The notes under the pieces were generated by a model that ran no database searches, was not told the DNA's origin, and worked only from the letters and a program-made list of their open reading frames with translations. From the NCBI RefSeq assembly GCF_009711135.1, contig NZ_WMIC01000001.1, forward strand, positions 62,001 to 126,000: 64,000 nt of DNA, given 5' to 3'. The stretch is from Flavobacterium sp. LC2016-01. Its GTDB lineage: Bacteria > Bacteroidota > Bacteroidia > Flavobacteriales > Flavobacteriaceae. The position numbers were made by a program, and so were the translations under genes. How positions within the stretch are numbered: position 1 is the stretch's first letter; every line of letters begins with the position of its first letter. Positions 8,332 to 18,959 of this stretch are shown here, piece after piece.

Positions 8332-8817
8332 CTACAAAGATTGGAAACATTCCTGATAAATATCTTCCCTCCATTTTGTAAAGAGATCAATTAAAACAAA
8401 AAATGATTTTTCAGAAGAGTTTTCAGATTTTGGTTTTTTCAACAAATTTCCTATTCGGATATTATGTGATTTACCCAAATGATTAATAACGTAATCCTGA
8501 TTAGCTTGATCTTCCAAAAATATATCAGCGTAATAATGTTTTAATGCAAAATTATCTATTTTTTGTATTTCTAAAATTATGCTCTTAATCTCAGCAGGTA
8601 TTTCACATTCAAATTGTTTTTCGAATTTTTCCATATTTTTATCACGAAAATGTAAGCGAACTTTACATTCAAAAATGATGTCGATATAAATCCCTAAACT
8701 CAACAATCTTTCTGACCAACCATCAAAATGATCATAAGAAAGAATATAATCTTCATTTAATTTGAAATTTCCTGTTGAAGAGTCTATTTTGCGTATATTA
8801 AGTACTTCAAAATTCAT
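8332..8817 (-). CDS. hypothetical cytoplasmic protein
   Basis: 161 residues, no signal peptide and no membrane segment. It has alternating charged and hydrophobic residues, with DHFDGWSERLLSLG near residues 29-42 and a C-terminal FFVLIDLFTKWREDIYQECF. The family is not recognised. The gene is bracketed by repeat fragments: its last codons and stop lie in the repeat at 8290-8338, and another fragment lies at 8978-9000. The C-terminal residues may thus come from the repeat and not from the ancestral gene. Confidence 0.6.
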   Translation of the reverse strand: MNFEVLNIRKIDSSTGNFKLNEDYILSYDHFDGWSERLLSLGIYIDIIFECKVRLHFRDKNMEKFEKQFECEIPAEIKSIILEIQKIDNFALKHYYADIFLEDQANQDYVINHLGKSHNIRIGNLLKKPKSENSSEKSFFVLIDLFTKWREDIYQECFQSL

Positions 8818-8977
8818 TTTGGAGGTTTCAGAAGTTTAGACGGAAGATATTAAATTATTTTTAGTATTGATTAAATTCATCCATATTCTTGTCACTTAGA
8901 TGGTATTCAAGAGATGAATGTATGCCCTCGTGAAGGGATAAAAGTGGTAAAATCTCTTTGTAGGGATTTGAATTTTT

Positions 8978-9000
8978 TTCGACTTCGCTCAGCCTGACAA
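8978..9000. repeat. TTCGACTTCGCTCAG-type repeat fragment
   Basis: TTCGACTTCGCTCAGCCTGA followed by CAA. This is a diverged copy of the element present as an exact inverted pair around yajC (57470-57496 and 58098-58124). Confidence 0.5.
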
Positions 9001-9046
9001 AAAGATAAAGAAATAAATCTGTTTAATCTGCCTAATCCGCGAGAAA

Positions 9047-9081
9047 CAAAAAAAATCCCGCCTCAATTAAGAAACGGGATT
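9047..9081 (-). terminator. lysA terminator
   Basis: The arms AATCCCG (9054-9060) and CGGGATT (9075-9081) pair, and on the minus strand the hairpin is followed by a run of eight T. It lies 28 bases past the lysA stop. Confidence 0.75.
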
Positions 9082-9108
9082 AAATAGATATTCTCTTTTT
9101 TTTTATTT

Positions 9109-10332
9109 TTAAACTGTTGCAGCAATTTCTTGTGGCAACGGAATTTGATTTTTAAGTAAATCTTCGAATGTCTCAGCTTGGCGAATTAAGATTCCCTGAC
9201 CGTTCATCCATAAAACTTCGGCTGGTTTGTATCTTGAATTGTAGTTCGAAGACATTGAGAAACAATATGCTCCAGCGTTTCTGAAAGCTAAAATATCGCC
9301 TTCAGTAATTTCAGAGATTCTGCGGTTATTGGCAAAAGTATCTGTTTCGCAAATGTATCCTACAACTGAGTAAAAACGCTCTTTTCCTTTTGGATTAGAA
9401 ATGTTTTCAATATAATGTGAAGAACCGTAAAACATCGGACGGATTAAGTGGTTGAAACCACTGTCGATTCCGGCGAAAACTGTTGAGGTTGTTTGTTTTA
9501 CTACGTTTACTTTTGCTAAGAAGAAACCTGCTTCGCTCACCAAGAATTTTCCTGGTTCGAAAATCAGCGTTAAATCTCTTCCATATTCTGCACAGAAAGC
9601 ATTGAATCTTTTAGATAATTTTTTACCTAATTCTTCGATGTCTGTTTCGATATCATCTTTTTTGTAAGGAACTTTGAAGCCGCTTCCGAAATCTAAGAAT
9701 TGTAGATCTTTGAAATGTTTAGCCGTATCAAACAAGATTTCAGCAGCATACAAGAATACTTCGATATCTAAAATATCAGATCCTGTGTGCATGTGAATTC
9801 CAACAATACTCATTTTTGTATTTTCAACAATTCGCAATATATGCGGAATCTGATGCACAGAAATTCCGAATTTACTATCAATATGTCCAACAGAAATATT
9901 AGCATTTCCACCCGCCATTACGTGTGGATTGATACGAATACATACTGGAATATGTGGATGTTTTGTTCCGAATTGCTCCAGAATAGATAAATTGTCGATA
10001 TTGATTTGGACACCCATTGCGGCAACTTCTTCAATTTCTTCTAAAGAAACTCCGTTTGGTGTAAAAAATATTTTTTCAGGATCATAGCCAGCATGAAGTC
10101 CTAACTGAACTTCCTGAATTGATACAGTATCTAAACCAGACCCCATGTTCTTTAATAACTGAAGAATCGCAACGTTTGACAATGCCTTCATGGCGTAATT
10201 AACTCTTAAGTTTTCTACCTTAGAGAAAGCTTTAGTTAACCTGTTGTACTGAGATTGGATTTTTTCGGCATCATAAACATATAATGGACTTCCAAATTGG
10301 TCTGCTAACTGCAGTAAATCTTTTGCTTGCAT
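9109..10332 (-). CDS. lysA: diaminopimelate decarboxylase
   Basis: 407 residues, normal for LysA. It decarboxylates meso-diaminopimelate to L-lysine, the last step of lysine synthesis, with pyridoxal phosphate. The fold is an alanine-racemase-like barrel plus a beta domain. Visible sites are the PLP lysine K49 in NYAMKA, the HMHTGSD loop (H180, H182), the phosphate-binding FGSGF (215-219), EPGKF (259-263) and the cross-subunit catalytic Cys328 in CETDTFA. The protein is cytoplasmic. It is monocistronic, with its own promoter box at 10350 and terminator at 9047. Confidence 0.96.
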   Translation of the reverse strand: MQAKDLLQLADQFGSPLYVYDAEKIQSQYNRLTKAFSKVENLRVNYAMKALSNVAILQLLKNMGSGLDTVSIQEVQLGLHAGYDPEKIFFTPNGVSLEEIEEVAAMGVQINIDNLSILEQFGTKHPHIPVCIRINPHVMAGGNANISVGHIDSKFGISVHQIPHILRIVENTKMSIVGIHMHTGSDILDIEVFLYAAEILFDTAKHFKDLQFLDFGSGFKVPYKKDDIETDIEELGKKLSKRFNAFCAEYGRDLTLIFEPGKFLVSEAGFFLAKVNVVKQTTSTVFAGIDSGFNHLIRPMFYGSSHYIENISNPKGKERFYSVVGYICETDTFANNRRISEITEGDILAFRNAGAYCFSMSSNYNSRYKPAEVLWMNGQGILIRQAETFEDLLKNQIPLPQEIAATV

Positions 10333-10349
10333 TTTTAAATCATTTTGGG

Positions 10350-10357
10350 CAAAGTTA
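10350..10357 (-). promoter_or_regulatory. -7 box of lysA
   Basis: TAACTTTG on the minus strand fits TAnnTTTG and lies 17 bases upstream of the lysA ATG. Confidence 0.55.
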
Positions 10358-10399
10358 TTACACTTTTGAGTAACTGCAAATTAATTGTAGAAAAATAAC

Positions 10400-10733
10400 A
10401 AATTATAACAAATTGTTTATTTTTAAACAAAAAGTTGCTTATTTCGGATTTTTACAACTAGAAATTAGATACAAATTGGTAAATGCCCAAAGATACAAAG
10501 TTTTTTTGCCACGAATTCACGAATTTAACTCATTCTTAAATGTAGTTGAAATTATTTTTTTGCCACAGATTAAACTGATTAGATGGATTTTTTTGTCCCA
10601 ATTTTTAAAAGAAGCCAAATATTTGAATTTAGCCCCGATAGAGGCGGTATCCTCGAATCCCGATGGCTATCGGGAGGAGAGATAAAGCCGAAAGCGGGAA
10701 CCATGTTTATTAAAATGCCAATTGTGATGCTTC
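10400..10733. repeat. intergenic repeat mosaic with a hairpin
   Basis: The lysA-gltD gap carries no credible gene; frames here are short and lack coding character. It holds words common between flavobacterial genes (GCCACGAATTCACGAATTT near 10507, TTGCCACAGATTAAACTGA near 10559) and an element reading CCCCGATAGAGGCGGTATCC then AGCCGAAAGCGGGA (10632-10699). Inside it TCCCGAT (10658-10664) pairs perfectly with ATCGGGA (10669-10675) around a 4-base loop. The CCGAAAGCGG word recurs near 49340. Confidence 0.45.
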
Positions 10734-10771
10734 AAAAAAACAAAACCCCTGAATTATTAATTCAAGGGTTT
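10734..10771 (-). terminator. gltD terminator
   Basis: The 13-bp arms at 10743-10755 and 10759-10771 pair with one mismatch around a 3-base loop. On the minus strand the hairpin is followed by a run of seven T. It lies about 95 bases past the gltD stop. Confidence 0.75.
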
Positions 10772-10866
10772 GCTAGTAGTTATGTTGTTTATAGGAATAA
10801 AGATTAAATAAAATGCAAGGAAAAAAAACTTAGAACCTTAGCATCTCAGCATCTTAGAACCTAAAA

Positions 10867-12321
10867 TTATAGGCTAGGTAAATCTCCTTTTCCTTTAGTA
10901 GGCAAGTTTGTAGAGCCCATTAAGAACAAATCTACCTCTCTTGCTGCTTCGCGACCTTCTGAAATAGCCCACACGATTAATGATTGTCCTCTTCTCATAT
11001 CACCTGCAGTGAAAATGTGAGGAACATTTGTCTGATAATTATGCGCTTTGTAGTTGCTTCTGAAATCAATTTCCAAGCCTAATTGCTCGCTTAATGTTTT
11101 CTCCGGACCTGTAAATCCAAGAGCCAATAAAGCTAAATCGCAAGGCCAGATTTTCTCAGAACCTTCTTTCTCGATTAATTCTGGACGCTGACCTGGAGTC
11201 ATTTTCCATTGTACTTCAACCGTTTTTAATCCAGTTAATTCGCCTTTATCGTTAGAAATGAATTCTTTCGTATTGATTAGCCAGTTTCTGTCACATCCTT
11301 CTTCGTGAGAAGAAGATGTTTTTAACTGCAACGGCCAGAAAGGCCAAGGAGTTGACTCGCTTCTTCCAACTGGAGGTTTTGGTAAAATCTCAAAGTTAGT
11401 TACTGATTTTGCTCCGTGTCTGTTTGAAGTTCCAACACAGTCAGAACCTGTATCACCACCACCAATAACGATAACATCTTTACCAGTTGCTTTTACCTGA
11501 TCTGGAATTGATTCTCCGTATAAAACTTTAGTTTGCTGTGTTAAGAAATCCATTGCCTGAACAACGCCTTTGCTTTCGATTCCTTTAGTTGGTAAACTTC
11601 TTCTTTCTGTTGCTCCTCCGCATAAAACGATAGAATCAAAAGCATTTAATTCTGCTACGCTGAAGTTTACACCAACATTTACGTCAGTTTTGAAAGTGAT
11701 TCCTTCTGCTTCAAGGATCGCTACACGTCTGTCGATAATTCCTTTTTCTAATTTGAAATTCGGAATTCCGTAACGTAATAAACCTCCAATTGCATTGTCT
11801 CTTTCAAAAACAGTAACGGTGTGTCCCGCTCTGTTTAATTGCTGTGCTGCAGCTAATCCTGCAGGTCCTGAACCAATAACAGCAACAGTTTTACCCGTTC
11901 TCTTTTTTGGTGGCTGCGGTTTGATCCATCCTTCAGCAAAACCAATTTCAACAATGTTTTTCTCAATGTTTTCGATAGAAACTGGATCTTTGATGATTCC
12001 TAATACACATGATTTCTCACATGGAGCAGGGCATAAGCGTCCTGTAAATTCAGGAAAGTTATTAGTCGATTGTAAAATCTCTAATGCACTCTGCCATTCT
12101 TCCTGATGTACCATGTCGTTGAAGTCAGGAATTAAATTTCCTAACGGACAACCACTGTGGCAAAAAGGAATACCACAATCCATACATCTTGAACCTTGTT
12201 CTTTTACTTTATCTTTTGCTAATGGAATAGTAAATTCGTTGTAGTTCGAAACACGTTCTGCTACTGCTAAATTACTTTCATCGGCTCTGTTATATTCTTT
12301 AAATCCGCCTATTTTACCCAT
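10867..12321 (-). CDS. gltD: glutamate synthase small subunit
   Basis: 484 residues, usual for GltD. It takes electrons from NADPH through FAD and iron-sulfur clusters to the large subunit. The N-terminal cysteine clusters are complete: C46, C49, C54, C58 (CMDCGIPFCHSGC) and C97, C101, C105 (CPAPCEKSC). Nucleotide-binding loops follow: GSGPAG at 150-155 for FAD and GGGDTGSDC (about 290) for NADPH. The C-terminal FTAGDMRRGQSLIVWAI closes the FAD site. It lies directly downstream of gltB with a 111-base gap and shares its terminator. Confidence 0.97.
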   Translation of the reverse strand: MGKIGGFKEYNRADESNLAVAERVSNYNEFTIPLAKDKVKEQGSRCMDCGIPFCHSGCPLGNLIPDFNDMVHQEEWQSALEILQSTNNFPEFTGRLCPAPCEKSCVLGIIKDPVSIENIEKNIVEIGFAEGWIKPQPPKKRTGKTVAVIGSGPAGLAAAQQLNRAGHTVTVFERDNAIGGLLRYGIPNFKLEKGIIDRRVAILEAEGITFKTDVNVGVNFSVAELNAFDSIVLCGGATERRSLPTKGIESKGVVQAMDFLTQQTKVLYGESIPDQVKATGKDVIVIGGGDTGSDCVGTSNRHGAKSVTNFEILPKPPVGRSESTPWPFWPLQLKTSSSHEEGCDRNWLINTKEFISNDKGELTGLKTVEVQWKMTPGQRPELIEKEGSEKIWPCDLALLALGFTGPEKTLSEQLGLEIDFRSNYKAHNYQTNVPHIFTAGDMRRGQSLIVWAISEGREAAREVDLFLMGSTNLPTKGKGDLPSL

Positions 12322-12432
12322 GACATTTTAAATTAAATTCCAATTTCTTTAAGTTCCAAATTCCAATTTTTTATTACTATAGGCATTGATGTTGCCATTG
12401 GAATTTGGAATTTTATTTTTTGAAATTGATTT

Positions 12433-15400
12433 TTATCCAGCTATTAATTCTTCTATTTTTTTCTCTTCTGCAATTCTTTGTAATGCTTTTTTGTAATCAG
12501 TTGGCATTACTTTTACGAAGTGCTGTTGTTGGTTTTCCCAGTCTGCTAAAATTCTTTTTGCTAATGGACTGCTTGTGTACAATGAATGATTTTTGATCAA
12601 TTTTCTTAGTTTCGTAACGTCCTCTTCTTCCAATGGATCGAATGCAACCATTTCCATGTTACATACTGTCGAGTCGAATTTTTTATTTGGATCGTAAACA
12701 TAAGCCACACCACCGCTCATACCAGCTGCGAAGTTTCTTCCTGTTTTTCCTAAAACTACTACTGTACCACCGGTCATGTATTCGCATCCGTGATCTCCAA
12801 TTCCTTCAACAACTGCTGTTGCTCCAGAATTTCTCACACAGAAACGCTCTCCGGCCATTCCATTAATATAAGCCTCTCCGGTAATAGCTCCGTAAAGGGC
12901 AACGTTTCCAATAATGATATTGTCTTCAGGTTTGAAGGTTGCAGTAGGAGGTACTTTTACAATTAATTTTCCTCCAGAAAGACCTTTTCCTAAATAATCA
13001 TTACAGTTTCCGTGAATTTTAAATGACAATCCGTTTGTTGCAAAAGCACCAAAACTTTGTCCGGCAGAACCTTCAAAATCAACTAAAATAGTGTCATCAG
13101 GTAATCCTTGTGCGCCGTAGATTTTTGAGATTTCGTTACTCAAAATCGCACCTACAGAACGGTCTGTATTTTTAATTTTAAAAGTTACTCTTGTTTTTTC
13201 TTTTCTATAAATAGACGGAATCGCTTCTTTGATGATGTCAAAATCCAATACATTTTCAAGTTGGTGATCTTGAGTAGTAGTATTATGATTTGGCTCTGTT
13301 TTCGCTTTTTCCGGTTTGTATAGAATTGATGACAAGTCTAAACCATTTGCTTTATAATGTTTGATGGCTTTGTTCACATTTAATTTTTGTGACTGGCCTA
13401 CCATTTCTTTTAAAGTTCTGAAACCTAATTGCGCCATGATTTCTCTTAACTCTTCAGCAATGAAATACATGAAGTTGATTACGTGCTCTGGAGTTCCTTT
13501 GAAATTTTTTCTCAATTCAGGATCCTGAGTTGCAATACCAACTGGGCAAGTATTTAAGTGACAAGCTCTCATCATGATACATCCAGAAGCTACAAGCGGT
13601 GCAGTTGCAAAACCGAATTCTTCAGCTCCTAATAAAGCTGCGATGGCAACGTCACGACCAGTTTTCAACTGTCCGTCACACTCTAAAACTACACGGCTTC
13701 TTAAATCATTTAAGATTAAAGTTTGTTGCGCTTCAGCTAAACCAAGTTCCCATGGAATACCTGTGTGCTGTAACGATGTTAAAGGTGCAGCTCCCGTTCC
13801 TCCGTCATAACCAGAAATTAAGATAACGTCAGCTTTTGCTTTGGCAACACCGGCAGCGATGGTTCCAACTCCAACTTCAGAAACTAATTTTACGTTAATA
13901 CGAGCTTCACGGTTTGCATTTTTCAAATCGTAAATCAACTGAGATAAATCCTCAATTGAGTAAATATCGTGGTGAGGAGGAGGCGAAATCAAACCTACAT
14001 AAGGTGTAGAGTTTCTAGTTTCAGCAATCCAAGGCACTACTTTTTCTCCAGGTAACTGCCCACCTTCTCCAGGTTTTGCTCCTTGAGCCATTTTAATCTG
14101 GATTTCTTTAGCGTTTGTCAAATAGTTGATCGAAACACCAAAACGTCCTGATGCAACTTGTTTGATTGCAGAGTTTCTAGAATCTCCGTTAATTTCTTTC
14201 TGGAAACGTTTTGGATCTTCTCCACCTTCTCCAGAGTTACTTTTTCCGCCAATTCTGTTCATTGCAATCGCTAAATTCTCGTGTGCTTCTCTAGAAATAG
14301 ATCCGTAAGACATTGCACCCGTTTTGAATTTCTTTACAATTTCTGTCCAAGGTTCTACTTCATCAATAGAAATTGGATCTAAGTTGTTGAATTCAAATAA
14401 ACCTCTAATCGTCATTAAGTTTGAGCTTTGCTCGTTAACGGCATTTGAGTATTCTTTATAACTTTCTGGGCTGTTTAAACGAACCGCTTGTTGTAATTTA
14501 GAAATAGTAGTTGGGTTAAACATGTGTTTTTCACCGCCACGTCTCCATCTGTAAATACCTCCAATTTCAAGAGAAAGCAAACTTGCCACTTTTGAATTTG
14601 GGAAAGCTTTTTGGAAACGTTTTTTTACTTCTTTTTCTACTTCCATTAAACCAATTCCTTCAATTCTTGATGGAGTGTAAGGGAAGTATTTAGATGTGAA
14701 TGTTTTGTTTAAACCTAAAATCTCGAAAATCTGAGCAGCTCTGTATGAATGTAAAGTAGAGATACCAATTTTGTTCATGATTTTTACGATTCCTTTTGCA
14801 ATCGCTTTGTTGTAGTTTACAACTGCATAATCCGCTTTTACTTTTGTAATGAAACCTTTTTCAACTTGATCGTGAATGATTTCATTTACCATATAAGGAT
14901 TGATTGCACTTGCACCATATCCGAACAATAAAGCAAAATGATGAGGCTCTCTCGGTTCAGCAGATTCGATGATGATTCCGAATTTAGAACGAACCTGTAA
15001 AATGTTCAAAGAGTGGTGAATATAAGAACAAGCCAATAACATTGGGATTGGAGCTAACTCTTCACTTACACCTCTGTCTGAAAGAATGATAATGTTGCAT
15101 CCTTCTTCAACTGCTTTGAAAGTAGCCTGAACACATTTTTCAAGCGCACGCTCTAAACCGTTAACTCCTTTTTCTATTTTATATAAAGTAGAAATAGTAG
15201 CCGATTTGAAATCTGCGTGATCGATATTTCTAATTTTATCCAAATCCTCATTAGAAATAACCGGATTTTGAATTTTAAGTTTTTTGCATTGTTTAGATGC
15301 GATTTCGAAAATATTGAAATCTCCTCCAATTGCTAAACTGATATCAGTAATAATTTCTTCACGAATACCATCCAACGGTGGGTTGGTAACCTGAGCAAAT

Positions 15401-16950
15401 AATTGTTTGAAGTAATTATACAACAACTGAGGCTGTTCTGATAAAACGGCCAAAGGAGTATCGTTACCCATAGAACTGATTGCTTCAGCTCCGTCACTTC
15501 CCATTGGATTGATGATTGTTTTTAAATCTTCAATTGTGTAACCAAACAAACGCTGTCTTGTCAAGAAATCTAATTTTTCAACAGGAGTAGGGTTGTTTGT
15601 GTAAGGAACTTTTGCAAGTGGCAATAAGTTTTCGTCAACCCATTGTTGGTACGGACGTTTTGTTACAATGGCTTTTTTAACCTCTTCATCTTCAATAATA
15701 CGGCCTTCGTTCATATCAACCAAGAACATTTTTCCTGGCTCTAAACGACCGTGCTGAATTACATCTTCTGGATCAATGTCTAATACACCAATTTCAGATG
15801 ACATAATAACGAATCCGCTGTGTGTTAATGTATAACGAGAAGGACGTAATCCGTTTCTGTCTAGTAAAGCACCAATTACGTTTCCATCTGTAAACGGAAT
15901 AGAAGCAGGACCATCCCAAGGCTCCATAATACAAGCATTAAACTCGTAAAATGCTTTTTTCTCAGGAGACATTGTCTGGTGTTTTTCCCAAGCTTCAGGA
16001 ACTACCATCATCATCGCTTCTGGCAATGAACGGCCTGTCATTAATAAAAGTTCAATAACCATATCCATAGAAGCAGAATCTGATTTTCCTTCTAAGATAA
16101 TTGGGAATAATTTTTTGATATCATCGCCAAAAACTTTGCTTTCCATAAGCTCTTCACGAGCACGCATACGGCTAACGTTTCCGCGAAGTGTATTGATCTC
16201 ACCGTTATGACACATGTATCTAAACGGCTGCGCTAAGTCCCAAGATGGGAATGTATTTGTAGAGAAACGCTGGTGTACAAGTGCAAGACGAGTCACCAAG
16301 TCTGGATCTTTCAAATCTATATAATAACGGCTGATGTCTTCCGGCATCAATAGACCTTTATATATTATAGTAGTTGTCGATAAACTAGTAAAATAAAACA
16401 TATGGCTTTCAGAGGTTTTAGATCCTCTTACGGCATGTTCAGCAATTTTTCTAGCTGCAAAAAGTTTTGCATTAAATTCTTGTTCAGTTAAATTCTGTCC
16501 GTTTTTAGAAACGAAAACTTGTTTAACTGTTGGTTCTTTTTCTGCGGCGATTTGCCCTAAATTTTCAACGTCAACAGGCACATCTCTCCAACCTAAAACC
16601 TTTAAGTTTTGGTCTTTGATAGTTGCTTCAAATGCATTAATACAAAAAGAAACCTGGTTCTTGCTTTTTGGTAAAAAAACCATTCCTACTGCATACTCAC
16701 GCGTTTCAGGGATTTCAAAGTCACAAACTTTCTTAAAAAAATCATGAGGGATGTCGAATAAAATTCCAGCCCCGTCTCCAGTTCTTCCATCAGAACTAAC
16801 GGCACCACGATGTTCCAATTTAATTAAGATGTCTAATGCTTTGTGAATAATATCATTTGACTTAATACCATTCAAATTACAAATAAATCCTGCACCACAA
16901 TTGTCGTGTTCAAATTCAGGCAAATAAAGCCCTTGTTCTTTAACTTTCAT
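12433..16950 (-). CDS. gltB: glutamate synthase large subunit
   Basis: Converts glutamine plus 2-oxoglutarate to two glutamates. I place the start at ATG 16950, not at the upstream ATG 16992: the protein then begins [20 protein letters not shown], leaving a 17-residue propeptide before the catalytic Cys18 of the class II amidotransferase domain, and a TATTTTTG promoter box lies between the two ATGs. About 1505 residues. Domains in order: GATase_2 (18-430), central domain, FMN-binding synthase domain (about 830-1200) with the 3Fe-4S loop [15 protein letters not shown] (about 1122-1136), and a C-terminal GXGXG helix with [13 protein letters not shown]. It pairs with GltD. Confidence 0.97.
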   Translation of the reverse strand: MKVKEQGLYLPEFEHDNCGAGFICNLNGIKSNDIIHKALDILIKLEHRGAVSSDGRTGDGAGILFDIPHDFFKKVCDFEIPETREYAVGMVFLPKSKNQVSFCINAFEATIKDQNLKVLGWRDVPVDVENLGQIAAEKEPTVKQVFVSKNGQNLTEQEFNAKLFAARKIAEHAVRGSKTSESHMFYFTSLSTTTIIYKGLLMPEDISRYYIDLKDPDLVTRLALVHQRFSTNTFPSWDLAQPFRYMCHNGEINTLRGNVSRMRAREELMESKVFGDDIKKLFPIILEGKSDSASMDMVIELLLMTGRSLPEAMMMVVPEAWEKHQTMSPEKKAFYEFNACIMEPWDGPASIPFTDGNVIGALLDRNGLRPSRYTLTHSGFVIMSSEIGVLDIDPEDVIQHGRLEPGKMFLVDMNEGRIIEDEEVKKAIVTKRPYQQWVDENLLPLAKVPYTNNPTPVEKLDFLTRQRLFGYTIEDLKTIINPMGSDGAEAISSMGNDTPLAVLSEQPQLLYNYFKQLFAQVTNPPLDGIREEIITDISLAIGGDFNIFEIASKQCKKLKIQNPVISNEDLDKIRNIDHADFKSATISTLYKIEKGVNGLERALEKCVQATFKAVEEGCNIIILSDRGVSEELAPIPMLLACSYIHHSLNILQVRSKFGIIIESAEPREPHHFALLFGYGASAINPYMVNEIIHDQVEKGFITKVKADYAVVNYNKAIAKGIVKIMNKIGISTLHSYRAAQIFEILGLNKTFTSKYFPYTPSRIEGIGLMEVEKEVKKRFQKAFPNSKVASLLSLEIGGIYRWRRGGEKHMFNPTTISKLQQAVRLNSPESYKEYSNAVNEQSSNLMTIRGLFEFNNLDPISIDEVEPWTEIVKKFKTGAMSYGSISREAHENLAIAMNRIGGKSNSGEGGEDPKRFQKEINGDSRNSAIKQVASGRFGVSINYLTNAKEIQIKMAQGAKPGEGGQLPGEKVVPWIAETRNSTPYVGLISPPPHHDIYSIEDLSQLIYDLKNANREARINVKLVSEVGVGTIAAGVAKAKADVILISGYDGGTGAAPLTSLQHTGIPWELGLAEAQQTLILNDLRSRVVLECDGQLKTGRDVAIAALLGAEEFGFATAPLVASGCIMMRACHLNTCPVGIATQDPELRKNFKGTPEHVINFMYFIAEELREIMAQLGFRTLKEMVGQSQKLNVNKAIKHYKANGLDLSSILYKPEKAKTEPNHNTTTQDHQLENVLDFDIIKEAIPSIYRKEKTRVTFKIKNTDRSVGAILSNEISKIYGAQGLPDDTILVDFEGSAGQSFGAFATNGLSFKIHGNCNDYLGKGLSGGKLIVKVPPTATFKPEDNIIIGNVALYGAITGEAYINGMAGERFCVRNSGATAVVEGIGDHGCEYMTGGTVVVLGKTGRNFAAGMSGGVAYVYDPNKKFDSTVCNMEMVAFDPLEEEDVTKLRKLIKNHSLYTSSPLAKRILADWENQQQHFVKVMPTDYKKALQRIAEEKKIEELIAG

Positions 16951-16967
16951 TCTTGATATTTTTTCTA

Positions 16968-16975
16968 CAAAAATA
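16968..16975 (-). promoter_or_regulatory. -7 box of gltBD
   Basis: TATTTTTG on the minus strand fits TAnnTTTG. It lies 17 bases upstream of ATG 16950 and downstream of the alternative ATG 16992, so it argues for the shorter protein. Confidence 0.55.
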
Positions 16976-17310
16976 GAGATTTCGTTAAACATAATGTAGT
17001 GAAATTATAATTTAGCTTACATTTTTACTGTAATATTAGAAAAAGGCTTCTTAAATGATAATAATATTATATAAGGCATTGCGAAATGATAAAATCATAA
17101 TAACATTTAAATAATATTAGGAAAAATCGGCGTCAAGCCCATAATTCAATAGGTTTTTTTGTTAAATATCAAACGATATAGTGATTTTGTGTTAACTTTT
17201 TCGATGCAATTCGTTAACGATTAATTTGCTTTGAAAAAGAATCTGTAATTAATAACAAATTGACTCATTTTTTAATTGGAAAAAGATTTTACTATTAAGT
17301 TGAATTTTGC
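16976..17310. other. divergent gltB-sucC intergenic region
   Basis: AT-rich and without a reading frame. The gltB promoter box is at its left end and the sucC box at its right. In between I see scattered short inverted words such as TTCGTTAACGA (17210-17220), but nothing that can be named as an operator. Confidence 0.35.
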
Positions 17311-17318
17311 TACTTTTG
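17311..17318 (+). promoter_or_regulatory. -7 box of sucC
   Basis: TACTTTTG fits TAnnTTTG. The predicted transcription start near 17325 leaves a leader of about 40 bases to the ATG at 17367 and excludes the longer reading frame that starts at 17307. Confidence 0.6.
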
Positions 17319-17366
17319 TCGCACTTTTATTCTGAAATAAATTCAGAACCAGACAAATTCTATATT

Positions 17367-18560
17367 ATGAACATACACGAATATCAAGGAAAAGAAATTT
17401 TAGCAAGTTACGGAGTACGCATTCAACGCGGAATTGTGGCTAACAATGCGGTTGAAGCTGTAGCTGCTGCAAAACAATTAACTGCCGAAACTGGTACAGG
17501 ATGGCACGTGATAAAAGCGCAAATTCACGCAGGTGGACGTGGAAAAGGCGGTGGAGTTAAACTAGCTAAAAATTTACAGCAAGTTGAAGAAATTGCAGGA
17601 CAAATTATCGGAATGCAGTTGATTACACCTCAAACTTCTGCTGAAGGTAAAAAAGTAAACAAAGTTTTAGTTGCTGAAGATGTTTACTATCCTGGAGAAA
17701 GCGAAACTTCTGAATTTTATGTTTCTGTTTTATTAAATAGAGCTACAGGACGCAACATGATTATGTATTCTACTGAAGGTGGAATGGATATCGAAGAAGT
17801 TGCTGAACATACTCCACACTTAATCTTTACTGAAGAAGTTGATCCTAATGTTGGATTACAAGGTTTCCAAGCTAGAAGAATTGCTTTCAATTTAGGTCTT
17901 TCTGGAAATGCTTTCAAAGAAATGGTTAAATTCATCGATGCACTTTACAATGCTTACATTGGTTCTGATGCTTCTATGTTTGAAATCAACCCAGTTTTGA
18001 AAACTTCAGACAATAAAATTATGGCTGTTGATGCTAAAGTGAATATCGATGATAACGCTTTATACAGACAACCAAAATATGCTGAAATGAGAGATATCCG
18101 TGAGGAGAATCCAATCGAAGTTGAAGCTAAAGAAGTAGGCTTGAACTATGTTGACCTTGACGGTACTGTAGGATGTATGGTAAACGGAGCAGGTCTTGCA
18201 ATGGCAACTATGGATTTAATTAAATACGCTGGTTTTGAGCCTGCTAACTTCCTTGACGTAGGAGGAACTGCTGATGCTAAACGTGTTGAAACTGCTTTCA
18301 GAATTATCTTGAAAGATCCAAACGTAAAAGCTATTTTAATTAACATCTTCGGAGGAATCGTTCGTTGTGACCGTGTTGCTCAAGGTGTTGTTGATGCTTA
18401 CAAAAACATGGGTGACGCTATCAATGTGCCAATTATCGTTCGTTTGCAAGGAACAAATGCTGAAATTGCAAAAGAATTAATTGACAACTCTGGTATGCCA
18501 ATCTTATCAGCTGTTCAATTCCAAGAAGCTGCTGATCAAGTTAAAGCTGCTCTTTCTTAA
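17367..18560 (+). CDS. sucC: succinyl-CoA synthetase beta subunit
   Basis: 397 residues, exactly the family length, when started at ATG 17367 ([17 protein letters not shown]). The 20 extra codons of the open frame upstream lie across the promoter. The enzyme interconverts succinyl-CoA and succinate with ATP or GTP formation in the TCA cycle. The ATP-grasp domain fills the first about 240 residues; the C-terminal CoA-ligase domain has [13 protein letters not shown] and the end SGMPILSA. The alpha subunit gene sucD is not adjacent: a strong terminator follows at once, so sucD must be elsewhere. Confidence 0.96.
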   Translation: MNIHEYQGKEILASYGVRIQRGIVANNAVEAVAAAKQLTAETGTGWHVIKAQIHAGGRGKGGGVKLAKNLQQVEEIAGQIIGMQLITPQTSAEGKKVNKVLVAEDVYYPGESETSEFYVSVLLNRATGRNMIMYSTEGGMDIEEVAEHTPHLIFTEEVDPNVGLQGFQARRIAFNLGLSGNAFKEMVKFIDALYNAYIGSDASMFEINPVLKTSDNKIMAVDAKVNIDDNALYRQPKYAEMRDIREENPIEVEAKEVGLNYVDLDGTVGCMVNGAGLAMATMDLIKYAGFEPANFLDVGGTADAKRVETAFRIILKDPNVKAILINIFGGIVRCDRVAQGVVDAYKNMGDAINVPIIVRLQGTNAEIAKELIDNSGMPILSAVQFQEAADQVKAALS

Positions 18561-18585
18561 TTAAATAAGAAATCAATTTATATAG

Positions 18586-18620
18586 AAAATCCCTCCGATA
18601 CTTCGGAGGGATTTTTTTTT
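18586..18620 (+). terminator. sucC terminator
   Basis: A perfect stem, AAAATCCCTCCGA (18586-18598) with TCGGAGGGATTTT (18602-18614), is followed by T to 18620. Confidence 0.9.
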
Positions 18621-18630
18621 GGAATCGATT

Positions 18631-18957
18631 TAACCGCAAAGAACGCAAGGATTTTATTGTAGGATTTTGTATAAACGCAAGTTCGCAAAGCTTTATCTTG
18701 ACAGCTTTGTGAACTTTTAAGAATATAGCCCGTGGTTTCAACCAAGGAGACACAATGTATATCGCACAATTTGGAACTCCTGAGCGCTCTCCCAAGCGTT
18801 CCCGCGGTTGAAACCGCGGGCTATATTTAAAAATTGGACTTGTGTTAGGGTATTTTTTAAAACACAAAGTTCGCAAACCTATATTCCATATAGCTTTGCG
18901 AACTTTGCGTTTTATATAAAGTCTTAGAAGTAAAAAACCTTGCGCCCTTTGCGGTTA
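18631..18957. repeat. large nested inverted-repeat block
   Basis: The outer arms TAACCGCAAAGAACGCAAGG (18631-18650) and CCTTGCGCCCTTTGCGGTTA (18938-18957) pair with 3 mismatches. Inside lie further words of the type CGCAAAGTTCGCAAA in both orientations, including a hairpin at about 18859-18915, and a REP-like pair at 18725-18825. No reading frame across it looks real. It fills the space between convergent genes sucC and the YehS-like gene. Confidence 0.65.
18725..18825. repeat. REP-like palindrome pair, copy 1
   Basis: ATAGCCCGTGGTTTCAACCA (18725-18744) is followed by its inverted relative GGTTGAAACCGCGGGCTAT (18806-18824). Each arm is itself palindromic around GGTTTCAACC or GGTTGAAACC. The same element is at 57941-58015. 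The arrangement resembles REP pairs mobilised by RAYT transposases; no RAYT gene is in the window. Confidence 0.7.
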
Positions 18958-18959
18958 AA

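Noticed and set aside
10413..10807. Open frames of 90 and 74 codons between lysA and gltD
   Set aside because: They run through the repeat mosaic and a terminator hairpin, have no promoter box and no protein-like composition.
17307..17366. N-terminal extension of sucC by 20 codons
   Set aside because: The promoter box at 17311 lies within it, and SucC proteins begin with MNIHEYQ-like sequence.
18541..18876. A 111-codon minus-strand frame over the sucC end
   Set aside because: It covers the sucC terminator and the nested repeats, and translates the REP sequence.
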